The notes under the pieces were generated by a model, which was given only the letters and a program-made list of their open reading frames with translations, was not told the origin of the DNA and did no database searches. Positions 24,325 to 31,924 of a stretch of 35,125 nt of DNA are shown here, one piece after another. The stretch spans positions 1-35,125 of the forward strand of contig NZ_JAGGPR010000021.1 of assembly GCF_018613695.1 (NCBI RefSeq), in the 5' to 3' direction. The translations under genes were made by a program, and so were the position numbers. Position 1 is the first letter of the stretch; each line of letters begins with the position of its first letter. Origin of the DNA: Arthrobacter sp. ISL-95. GTDB lineage: Bacteria > Actinomycetota > Actinomycetes > Actinomycetales > Micrococcaceae.

Positions 24325-25214
24325 CCGTCACCGGCGCACCACTGCCCACCACCGACAAGAATTCGGCACACCAAGCCGCCCAGCGCAGGATGGCATGGAA
24401 GCCCAAAGGCCTCCTCCAACCCGCCCTGGCGATTGCGCTCGTTGTCCTCCTGCTCGGGGTTCCTTTCTGGCTTGTCATTGCCACAGCCGGGAAGGACCAA
24501 GCAGAGGCACTGAACCCCAACCTCGCACCACCCACCCACTGGCAACTGTTCGAAAACTTCGCAACCGTCTTCCAGCAAGGCCGCATGGTCCCTGCCTTCC
24601 TCGGGAGCATGCTGATCATGGTCCTGTCCGTGGCCGGGGTCCTCGTCATTGGTTCAATGGCCGCATGGATCCTGGGACGCCGGCGAGGCAAGGGCATCGC
24701 GTTCGTGTACGCCCTGGCCATCAGCGGCATCGTCCTTCCCCCGGCTGTGGTCACGATCGTTCTCCTGCTGCGTCAAATGGGTCTTGCTGGGACGGCTGTG
24801 GGTATGATCGGCGTCTACATGGGCATGTACATGTCTACCGTGGTGTTCTTCGTCACCGGCTTCGTCCGGACCATCCCCACCGAACTGGAGGAGGCAGCAC
24901 GGGTCGACGGCGCCGGCCCGATCCGCGTGTTCGTCCGCGTCATCCTGCCCCTGCTGGGCCCGACCATCGCGACCGCAACCATCCTGATCTGCCTTTACGT
25001 CTGGAACGACGTCTTCTACGCGCTCTTCGTGATCGGCGGGCGCCTCGACACGCTGCCGTTGAACCTGTACCAAGTGGCCAGCAGCGGACTCTACCTGCAG
25101 AACTGGCACCTCATCTTCGCCTACATCGTCCTGATGAGCCTGCCGCTGCTCATCACCTTCGTGATCCTGCAACGCAAAATCATCTCCGGAATCACCAGTG
25201 GCGCCGTCAAATGA
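24321..25214 (+). CDS. Sugar ABC transporter permease, MalG type
   Basis: The 297-residue second permease has about 30 hydrophilic N-terminal residues and then six membrane spans. The ATPase-coupling loop reads TELEEAARVDGAGPIRVFVR. The family's conserved WNDVFYALFVIGG and the short C-terminal tail LQRKIISGITSGAVK are present. The ATG at 24321 overlaps the previous stop by four bases; a longer in-frame extension is a shadow of that gene. It forms the transport channel with the MalF-type partner. Its own stop overlaps the next ATG in the same way (25211-25214), so the LacI gene belongs to the same transcript. Confidence 0.92.
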   Translation: MTVTGAPLPTTDKNSAHQAAQRRMAWKPKGLLQPALAIALVVLLLGVPFWLVIATAGKDQAEALNPNLAPPTHWQLFENFATVFQQGRMVPAFLGSMLIMVLSVAGVLVIGSMAAWILGRRRGKGIAFVYALAISGIVLPPAVVTIVLLLRQMGLAGTAVGMIGVYMGMYMSTVVFFVTGFVRTIPTELEEAARVDGAGPIRVFVRVILPLLGPTIATATILICLYVWNDVFYALFVIGGRLDTLPLNLYQVASSGLYLQNWHLIFAYIVLMSLPLLITFVILQRKIISGITSGAVK

Positions 25215-26275
25215 GCCAACGGCAAACGCCCTCCTATGATGGGTCCATGACTCACCCTCCTGCGACCCTGGACCGACCGGCCACAATCGCCGACGTGGCC
25301 CGCCTGGCGGGGGTGTCAGTCCCGACCGTCTCGCGCGTGCTGACCGGAGCCGCACGCGTAAGCGAGGAACGCCGCCACCGCGTCGACAAAGCAATCGCCT
25401 CACTGGGATACCGCCCCAGCGCAGCGGCCCAGGTGCTGGCATCCCGACGCTCGATGACCATCGCGATCGTGGCGGCGAACACTTCCCGCTACGGCTACGC
25501 CGAAGCCATCCGCGGGGTCGAGGAATCCGCACGCGCGGCCGGTTACGCCGTCATCATCGTCGTCGTCGAAAGCGAACGGAACGATGAAGTGCGCGCCGCC
25601 GTCGACGCCGTACTGCGCCAGTCCGTCGCCGGCGTCGTCATCCTGAAGTTCGACCCTCCCGGCGTCGCAGCACTCAAGGCCCTCCAATCAGCGGTACCGG
25701 TAGTGGCGCTCTCCGGCGTCCCCGAAGCAGGCGTCCCGCAAGCGGTCCTGGACGAATCCGAGGCCGCCGCGGCACTCACCGAACACCTACTGAACCTCGG
25801 CCATGCGACCGTCCACCACGTGCGGATCCCGCCCTCGGGCAAGGAAGACGGGCGGACCACAGGATGGCGCCTGGCACTCCAACGCCACCGCAAGTGGGTC
25901 CCCCCCATAGAGGACGTCTCATGGGATGTCACCACCGCATACGAGATCGGCACCCGACTGGCGAAGGACCCCGAGGTCACCGCTGTCTTCTGCGGAAACG
26001 ACGAAACCGCGATGGGCCTCATCCGCGGCGTCTTCGACTCCGGCAAGAAAGTTCCCCGGGACATCAGCGTCGTCGGGTTCGATGACCACCCCCTGGCCTC
26101 GATGTTCATCCCAGCCCTGACCACCGCCCGCCAGGACTTCGCCGAACTCGGCCGGCACGGCACAGCACAGCTCATGGCCCTCCTCGAGGGCGAATCGCCG
26201 CTAGCCCTCGAAACCGTAGAACCCCCACTCGTCTTCCGCGAGAGCACCGCACCCCCCTCCAAACACCCCCGCTGA
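25211..26275 (+). CDS. LacI-family transcriptional repressor of the alpha-galactoside operon
   Basis: The 354-residue repressor has the LacI helix-turn-helix ATIADVARLAGVSVPTVSRVL followed by the hinge YRPSAAAQVLASRRS, and a periplasmic-binding-protein-like sugar domain ending in GFDDHPLASMFIPALTTARQ, the usual effector-domain close. ATG 25211 overlaps the permease stop (ATGA) and is chosen on that ground; an internal ATG at 25247 is also possible and neither has a strong ribosome site. As the last gene of the operon it probably represses its own transcript through the operators at 19678-19691 and 19776-19789, and the secreted hydrolase through 26320-26335. The inducer is presumably a galactoside or a product of the secreted enzyme. 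Confidence 0.9.
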   Translation: MSQRQTPSYDGSMTHPPATLDRPATIADVARLAGVSVPTVSRVLTGAARVSEERRHRVDKAIASLGYRPSAAAQVLASRRSMTIAIVAANTSRYGYAEAIRGVEESARAAGYAVIIVVVESERNDEVRAAVDAVLRQSVAGVVILKFDPPGVAALKALQSAVPVVALSGVPEAGVPQAVLDESEAAAALTEHLLNLGHATVHHVRIPPSGKEDGRTTGWRLALQRHRKWVPPIEDVSWDVTTAYEIGTRLAKDPEVTAVFCGNDETAMGLIRGVFDSGKKVPRDISVVGFDDHPLASMFIPALTTARQDFAELGRHGTAQLMALLEGESPLALETVEPPLVFRESTAPPSKHPR

Positions 26276-26319
26276 CACCTCCCCACCCGCGCCCGGGCTC
26301 CTCCGTGTCCCACCCCTTC

Positions 26320-26335
26320 TTGAAACCGCTTTCAA
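26320..26335. promoter_or_regulatory. LacI-type operator upstream of the secreted hydrolase
   Basis: TTGAAACCGCTTTCAA is a near-perfect 16-base palindrome that matches the alpha-galactosidase operators except at one position of the shared 14-mer (CTTTCA for CTATCA). It lies about 170 bases before the start of the next gene, which puts that gene in the same regulon. Confidence 0.7.
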
Positions 26336-26507
26336 CCATCGGTTGATTCGGTTCGTTGCTCATGAGCTGCGCCACGCCCTCATCCCGCCCGGCACCTTCG
26401 ACCTAGGCAGGTGATCCACCCAACCCGCTTCCGGAGACGGCAACTCCCATCACCCCACACTGCACCCAAATTTCCAGAAATCCCTACACAGTACGAAGGA
26501 GTACCTC

Positions 26508-29183
26508 TTGAACGCCCACTCGAGAACCAAAGACCGGAACGCCGGCCGTACCGCCGCCGCAGTGACGGCGGCCGCAGCTGCACTGTCCCTGGGCATGGGC
26601 TGCCTTATCGGCAGCCCCGCGGTAGCCGCCACAACCGATGCCCTCAACGTTGATCTCTCCCAGAGCACCGGCACCTTCCGCGGAGGCTCCAGCGGCGCCC
26701 TCTATGGGATCAGCGATGACGGTGCGCCCACCCAGGCAGTGCTCGACGGCGCCCGTGTCACCAACGTCTCGCAGAAACCGCCAGGCGGCACTCAACACCC
26801 CAACGGCGACGCCCTCGACGTGGAGAAGTCTTTCTTCGCCTCAGGCTCGAAGGACCTCTACGTCTACACCCAGGACGAGTACCCGGACTGGGCCTACAAC
26901 GGCGGGTCACGTCCGGGGGACGCCAACAATGATGGTGTCTGGGACTACCTCCCCATACTCCAGGCAGCAGTAGAGAAGGTGGCGACCCAGTCGGCGCACC
27001 CGGAGAACTACAAATTCATCCCGTTCAACGAACCCGATGCCGGCAACTGGTACCCGAACTGGTCAACGCAGAAGACCCAGTTCCTGGCCGACTGGAGCGC
27101 GGCCTACGACACCATTCAAGGGGTCTACGCTGCCCATGGCCTCGGCCACGCCAAGATCGGGGGGCCTGGTGACGCGAGCTGGCACGCAGACCGCAGCACA
27201 GACCTCCTAACATACGCAAAGGCCCACAACCAGCTTCCCGATGTGTTCATCTGGCATGAGCTCGGCACTGGGAACCTCGGGACTTTCCGCGGCCACGTCG
27301 CCCAATACCGCCAGATCCTCCAAAACCTCGGTATCGCAGACATCCCGGTGAACATCACCGAATACGGGATGCTCCGGGACATGGGCGTGCCCGGGCAACT
27401 CGTTCAATGGATGTCGATGTTCGAAGATGCCAAGGTCGACGCACAGACCGCGTACTGGAATTATGCCGGCAACCTTAACGACAACAGCTCCCGGAACAAC
27501 GGCGCCAACGGCGGCTGGTGGATGTTCAAGTGGTACGGGGACTTGGCCGGCGCGCAGACCGTGAAGGTCACCCCGCCCCAGCTGAACGTCGCCGACACGC
27601 TCCAGGGCATCGGTGCCGTGGACGTTGCGAAGAAGAAGGCCACCGTCCTGCTCGGTGGCGGCGCCAACGACGTCGCCCTGAACGTAGCCGGGATCAACAC
27701 AGCAACTTTCGGCACCACCGTCAACGTCGTGGTGCGCCAGGATCGGCTCACCGGCGCCGAGGGCGCCTCGCTCCAGCCTCCCGTTGTCCTGTCCACCACG
27801 GCGACCGTCATGGGAGGTAAAGTCTCAGTCACGATCCCGAACAAAGACCGCTACTCGGCCTACCAGGTCGAAGTTACCCCCACTCTCATGGCCTCCCAAC
27901 CCGCCGCCGCGGACCGTATCAACACCACCGAGGCCGAGAACACGACCTTGACCGGGGCAACCGTCGCCGCCCAGGACCCATCCAGGGAATGGTTCACGAT
28001 GGCCTCGAACGGGCAAGACGTGGGCTCCTTCAACACCGCGGGCTCTGCCGCCACCTGGAATGTCACCGTCCCGCGGACCGGCCCCTACCGTCTCAGTGTG
28101 CTCGCCGGCGCGAACCAGAAACCTGGCCAGCACGCGCTCTTCATCGACGGCGCATACAGCCAGCTGATCAAATACTCGGCCGACCTGAGTTGGACCTACC
28201 GGGGGACCACCGACGTCACCGTCAACCTCACCGCGGGAACCCATGCCCTGTCCGTCCGTGCCAGCAAGGACGGCACCACCGTCCTTCCCGGGGCCGACAT
28301 CACCCTGGACCGATTCGACCTCTACGACATCACCAATGGAGAACAAAGCACCTACCCGGCCATTGACGCACGCCTCGCCGGCGGCGCTGCAATCTCCACG
28401 ACGGGGGCCGCCTCGCTGAACGGGTCCGCAAGCGCGACATTCTACGCGGCCACCGCCGAGACTGGCTATTACGACATCAGCACGAAATTCCAGACCACCG
28501 GTTCCTCAACGCCGACCCTTAAAGTCAACGGACGGTCGGTGCAGCTCCCGGGAGCAACCCAGGCCGGGGCGTGGAATACGACCGCCCGCGTATTCCTTCC
28601 CCAAGGAGTCAACGAGCTCACAGTAACCGCACCCAACGGCGCAGACATCAGCGCCATCACCACCGCCCGAGGCGCCGCCCAGAAGGCCTCTGATACCGAT
28701 GGAACCAATGTGTACCGTGCCGAGGCAGAATCCCTGCCGCGGGCCGGCACCGCACGAACCAACACGGCAGCTGCCGGCTCCAACGGCTCGGCCGACGCCT
28801 CGGGGACAGTCAAGGATGTCGGATACATCGGCAACGGTGCGGGCAATACCCTCAGCATCCCGCGCCCGACCGGGTTCGGAGCCGGCGAGTACCAACTCGT
28901 CCTAGGCGTTGCCAACGCCGACAAGTCCGCTGCGATCAACTACAACCCCCAGGTGATCAGCCGCTTCCTTGACATCAGCGAGAGCGGAGCCGCAACCACC
29001 CGCGCGACCTTCCGCCACAACTACGCATGGAACAGCTTCTGGGACAAAACCGTTCCGCTCAGTCTCACCACAGCCAGCGGAACCCTCGTCATGGGCAACG
29101 CGACAGCTTACGGGCCCGACATCGACATGGTAACCCTCGCGAAGTTCGTTTCCGGCGCTCCGACAATCACGCCGGGAAGCTAA
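26508..29183 (+). CDS. Secreted clan GH-A-like glycoside hydrolase with carbohydrate-binding-like domains
   Basis: The 891-residue protein begins with an export signal of about 41 residues (charged, then an alanine-rich hydrophobic run ending AVAA). Residues 45-360 look like a (beta/alpha)8 hydrolase of clan A: Glu175 in FIPFNEPD would be the acid/base and Glu285 in NITEYGM the nucleophile. The best general resemblance is GH39-like, but I cannot place the family. An immunoglobulin-like segment follows, then a CBM6/35-like domain at about 465-610 (TEAENTTL to LDRFDLYD) and another near 740-885 (YRAEAESL to DIDMVTLAKF). The start is a TTG at 26508 with GAAGGAG 6 bases upstream. The shared LacI operator implies it releases the galactoside taken up by the preceding transporter. 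Confidence 0.7.
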   Translation: MNAHSRTKDRNAGRTAAAVTAAAAALSLGMGCLIGSPAVAATTDALNVDLSQSTGTFRGGSSGALYGISDDGAPTQAVLDGARVTNVSQKPPGGTQHPNGDALDVEKSFFASGSKDLYVYTQDEYPDWAYNGGSRPGDANNDGVWDYLPILQAAVEKVATQSAHPENYKFIPFNEPDAGNWYPNWSTQKTQFLADWSAAYDTIQGVYAAHGLGHAKIGGPGDASWHADRSTDLLTYAKAHNQLPDVFIWHELGTGNLGTFRGHVAQYRQILQNLGIADIPVNITEYGMLRDMGVPGQLVQWMSMFEDAKVDAQTAYWNYAGNLNDNSSRNNGANGGWWMFKWYGDLAGAQTVKVTPPQLNVADTLQGIGAVDVAKKKATVLLGGGANDVALNVAGINTATFGTTVNVVVRQDRLTGAEGASLQPPVVLSTTATVMGGKVSVTIPNKDRYSAYQVEVTPTLMASQPAAADRINTTEAENTTLTGATVAAQDPSREWFTMASNGQDVGSFNTAGSAATWNVTVPRTGPYRLSVLAGANQKPGQHALFIDGAYSQLIKYSADLSWTYRGTTDVTVNLTAGTHALSVRASKDGTTVLPGADITLDRFDLYDITNGEQSTYPAIDARLAGGAAISTTGAASLNGSASATFYAATAETGYYDISTKFQTTGSSTPTLKVNGRSVQLPGATQAGAWNTTARVFLPQGVNELTVTAPNGADISAITTARGAAQKASDTDGTNVYRAEAESLPRAGTARTNTAAAGSNGSADASGTVKDVGYIGNGAGNTLSIPRPTGFGAGEYQLVLGVANADKSAAINYNPQVISRFLDISESGAATTRATFRHNYAWNSFWDKTVPLSLTTASGTLVMGNATAYGPDIDMVTLAKFVSGAPTITPGS

Positions 29184-29197
29184 AACGACTTTGGAGC

Positions 29198-29240
29198 CAG
29201 GGTGGTCTCCATGGCCATTGAAACCATGGAGACCACCCTG
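29198..29240 (+). terminator. Perfect 17-bp hairpin downstream of the secreted hydrolase
   Basis: CAGGGTGGTCTCCATGG and its exact complement CCATGGAGACCACCCTG flank a 9-base loop, starting 14 bases after the TAA stop. No U-tract follows, as is common in actinobacterial intrinsic terminators. Confidence 0.75.
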
Positions 29241-29439
29241 CACGCAGCTGCGAGCCCACGGCACTGGCTTGGCTACGCAGAGAGTCCACCTGAGCTTTGC
29301 AGCCGAAGCCCACCACATCGAGCACCCGCTTTCCTTCGGCGCAGACCGAAGACGTACGCAGTCTCCCGCGGGTATCGGCAACGTCGCAGACGAACACCAA
29401 CGCCTCACCGGCAAGGTCACCGGAGTCCATGCTGGCAAC

Positions 29440-29608
29440 ACCAACAAAGGGGTCGAGCTGCTGATTATCGGCGAAGCCGAAAGGTGCCCCCCAAAGTCCT
29501 CGAACAGCTAAGAGACAAACACGACCTCACCCTCATCGGCATGCCGGGTACTGACCAACGCTTCGGTCACGATCCCCAGCCGTACAGCCGCCTTGGCCCC
29601 TCCCCCTA
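29440..29608 (+). pseudogene. Remnant of an AAA+ transposition ATPase (TniB/IS-helper type)
   Basis: Two frames joined at a C-run near 29490 read VELLIIGEAER and PPKVLEQLRDKHDLTLIGMP, then GTDQRFGHDPQPYSRLG. This is the Walker B/sensor region of AAA+ ATPases that accompany DDE transposases (usual forms: LIVDEAERL, LEQLRD, LIGMPG, YPQLYSRIG). The Walker A part upstream is not recognisable and the end is cut off at about 29605. The Walker B aspartate is already replaced by glycine (IGEAE). It is a dead scar of an insertion that lay beside the sugar locus. Confidence 0.5.
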
Positions 29609-29758
29609 ATACCGAACCCCTCGGACAAGTTCTCAACCGTCACAACCCCAATGACCCTGAAAGCTGGCTTCGACACCATGCGCCTGGCTAAGGGATCACC
29701 TGGACTCAGCGGCGGAACAGGATTCGCCGAACTGGATTCCATCACGATCACCCCCTGA
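29609..29758 (+). pseudogene. Orphan C-terminus of a carbohydrate-binding module
   Basis: The frame ending in TGA at 29756-29758 reads FSTVTTPMTLKAGFDTMRLA and then KGSPG..GGTGFAELDSITI. This matches the closing strands of CBM35/CBM6-type modules (LKAG.NTIRL.KGS...AELDSI.I). There is no start codon and no upstream domain: it abuts the AAA+ scar. It appears to be the tail of a second secreted glycosidase largely lost when the transposon inserted or was deleted. It is not a copy of the end of the 26508-29183 gene. Confidence 0.55.
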
Positions 29759-29788
29759 TACCAGCTCCAACACCGAGCAACTTATTTA

Positions 29789-29828
29789 GGAAGGCGCGAC
29801 TCCCGGCACGCTGGGGGTCGTGCCTTCC
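29789..29828. terminator. Long hairpin after the CBM remnant
   Basis: GGAAGGC, CGAC and CCC pair with GGG, GTCG and GCCTTCC, with small mismatches, around an 8-base loop. It lies 30 bases beyond the CBM stop and is probably the old terminator of the lost glycosidase gene. Confidence 0.6.
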
Positions 29829-29895
29829 ATAACCTCAACAACAAAACACGAAGCCCATCTCTGCAGCAACCCAAGGACTGCTTGAGAGCAAACGT

Positions 29896-29909
29896 CCGAA
29901 CCGGTTCGG
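29896..29909. promoter_or_regulatory. Perfect palindrome upstream of the second LacI gene
   Basis: CCGAACCGGTTCGG is an exact 14-base palindrome 33 bases before the start codon, the right size and place for LacI-family autoregulation. It differs from the operators of the alpha-galactoside regulon. Confidence 0.6.
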
Positions 29910-29942
29910 CAGGGAACTGGAGATAGCCACTGGAGGACCCGC

Positions 29943-30989
29943 ATGACGGCCACAGCTAGCCCCCTCTCAGAGTCGCCCGTGATGAAGGACGTCGCACGGT
30001 TCGCCGGCGTATCCCACCAGACCGTATCCCGCGTCATCAACGACCTCCCCCACGTCAGCGCAGACGCCCGCCAACGGGTTGAACGAGCCATCCACGAACT
30101 CGGGTACCAACCAAACACCCTCGCCCGCGACCTCCGTCAACGCACGCCCCGGACCATCGGTGTCCTAACAACCAGGTGGACCGGTTACGGGCCCATGCAG
30201 GCAATCCTGGGGGCAGAAAAAGCCGCTAAGAAGGCAGGCTACTCCGTCAGCCTGTCAGCCTTAGCCGCGCACACTTTAACTAACATTCAAAGCGCCGTGG
30301 AGAACTTCGCCAGCCAACCTGTCGTCGGCATCATTGTTCTGACCCCCCATCACTGTGTCGTAGCTGCGCTTGAACAAATCGACGTCAGAATTCCAATCAT
30401 TGCGGCAGGTTGTGCCTCCAATGGCGTAACCCTAAGCATCAACTCCCGCCAGAGACTTGGAGCGCGGCTTGCCGTCCAACACCTGCTGGCACAGGGACAC
30501 ACACGAATAGGTCACCTGTCCGGCCCACCGGGTTGGACTGACTCCGCCGAACGTAGAGCAGGGTGGCAAGAGGCCCTGGATGAAGCCGGGTTGGAAGCCG
30601 AAACCCTTCTCTGGGGTGATTGGAGCGCCCGAAGCGGCTACGACGCCAGCGCGAAGCTGGTCTCCGACGGGACAGTGACCGCGATGTTCGCTGCCAATGA
30701 CCAAATGGCACTCGGCCTGCTCCGCGGGATCCACGAATCAGGTAAGAAGGTTCCAGCAGAAATGGGCATTGTTGGTTACGGCGACCAACCCGAGGCCGCA
30801 TATTTTTCCCCGCCACTGTCCACCGTGCGGCAAGACTTCGAAGCCTTGGGATCACTCTGCGTGGACGCACTACTCAACGAAGAATCAGCCAAACTGCGAG
30901 CTGTTTCGACCCCTGACCCAGTCCTGGTCATAAGAAACACCAGCGCCCGCCTGCCCGATCTGGCAGGATCCCTCGACACCCGCGTCTGA
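29943..30989 (+). CDS. LacI-family transcriptional regulator
   Basis: A complete 348-residue LacI-type repressor. The DNA-binding part reads VMKDVARFAGVSHQTVSRVI and YQPNTLARDLRQR; the sugar-binding core contains MFAANDQMALGLLRGIHESG and ends VGYGDQPEAAYFSPPLSTVRQ. ATG 29943 has GGAGG 6 bases upstream. Its helix-turn-helix residues (SHQTVSRV) differ from those of the first LacI protein (SVPTVSRV), and a different palindrome lies at its promoter, so it probably has its own regulon. No intact sugar gene follows it; the nearest candidate target is the lost glycosidase whose tail lies just upstream, so it may be an orphan regulator. The ligand is unknown. Confidence 0.9.
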   Translation: MTATASPLSESPVMKDVARFAGVSHQTVSRVINDLPHVSADARQRVERAIHELGYQPNTLARDLRQRTPRTIGVLTTRWTGYGPMQAILGAEKAAKKAGYSVSLSALAAHTLTNIQSAVENFASQPVVGIIVLTPHHCVVAALEQIDVRIPIIAAGCASNGVTLSINSRQRLGARLAVQHLLAQGHTRIGHLSGPPGWTDSAERRAGWQEALDEAGLEAETLLWGDWSARSGYDASAKLVSDGTVTAMFAANDQMALGLLRGIHESGKKVPAEMGIVGYGDQPEAAYFSPPLSTVRQDFEALGSLCVDALLNEESAKLRAVSTPDPVLVIRNTSARLPDLAGSLDTRV

Positions 30990-31186
30990 TCGAGTGCAAG
31001 GTGACATCCCTGGGCGACCAGCTTCCGACTGTAATCAGGCCACATAAATGTCGGGGCTGACGTCGTCAAGCAGCCACGGCTTACCCTGGCCCAAGGCGTC
31101 CAGGCACGGCCCCGGCCCGAGACTTTGTTCCATGTGGTTCAGGAGCACTGCCATGTCGCTGCTACCAGCCCACTGTCGCAGTACGT

Positions 31187-31375
31187 TTGCGCCGGTGCAG
31201 AGTCCACGCACAATCGATGTGCTCCCGCGAAGTCGCGGAGATTCTGCAAATTAGTACTGACGGTGTGAAGAAGCACCTGACCTCGGTCCGCGGGAAATTC
31301 CAGAACGGAGAGGAACCGCTGTCACGTCTCGCACTCAAGCAGCGCGTAATCGCCGGAGCTTGGCTCCTCCACTAA
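31187..31375 (+). pseudogene. Fragment with a LuxR/GerE-type helix-turn-helix
   Basis: The frame contains SREVAEILQISTDGVKKHLT and SVRGKF, the scaffold and recognition helices of a LuxR-family C-terminal domain (usual form NREIAE.L.IS..TVKKHLTSV..KLG). The lead-in LTPRE helix is damaged, the KLG turn is replaced by KFQNGEE, and no receiver or sensor domain lies upstream. The putative start has no good ribosome site. It is most likely the remains of a regulator rather than a small working protein. Confidence 0.45.
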
Positions 31376-31562
31376 CGACTGCGAAAATTGTTCGCCCGCA
31401 CTGACCCACTTTCTTAGAAGTGGAACACTCCAGGATGAACACTGCCCAATTGGTCCTGAGATCAGTTAATGCAGAGAAGCTTGGAACCGATCTTCGTGTC
31501 CTTCGCCCAGGAAGGAGTCAGACCTCAGCGGCTGTGAGGCGCTATCGCCCGCACAAGGTCAA

Positions 31563-31812
31563 TTGACCAAGATCGAAACTCACTGGACGGCCATGTTGCG
31601 CGTCATCGGATCTTTCAGGTTACCGGCTGGCCCGCAAGGTATTCCATGGCAGGCGTGGCCTGATCTAGCAAAAATACCGGGAAGGCCAAGAAGACCAACT
31701 CGGTGCCCTCGGGCTTGTCGTGAATGCGATCACCCTTTGGAACACCCGTTACCTCGACGCCGCCGTTACCGAGCTCCGCGCGCTCGGTGGCGGTGTTCTC
31801 CCGGTGCTTTAA
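31563..31812 (+). pseudogene. Remnant of a Tn3-family transposase, C-terminal part
   Basis: A first stretch reads TKIETHWTAMLRVIGSF. After a frame change and internal loss at about 31618, a second stretch reads GYRLARKVFHGRRGLI, a TAG at 31666-31668, then QKYREGQEDQLGALGLVVNA and ITLWNTRYLDAAVTELRA. These are the hallmark C-terminal segments of Tn3-family TnpA (RLARKICHG.RG, REGQEDQLGALGLV.N, LWNTRYLDAA). With one stop codon, a frameshift and a deletion it is inactive. It marks another transposon event between the LacI gene and the esterase pair. Confidence 0.75.
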
Positions 31813-31924
31813 AGCGCCTTCGGAGCGGATGCCCTGAGCCGGTGTCGCGCACAGTCGGCCAGTTCGGCAGCAACGATCCTCCGGCGAGGATCCCAGAAGC
31901 ATCCGCGGTGCAGGTACTGGTCGG

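Noticed and set aside
31435..31566. A 43-codon plus-strand ORF containing AEKLGTDLRVLRPGRSQT, faintly like a Cro/C1 helix-turn-helix
   Set aside because: The similarity covers one helix only, the ORF overlaps the Tn3 scar region and there is no supporting context.
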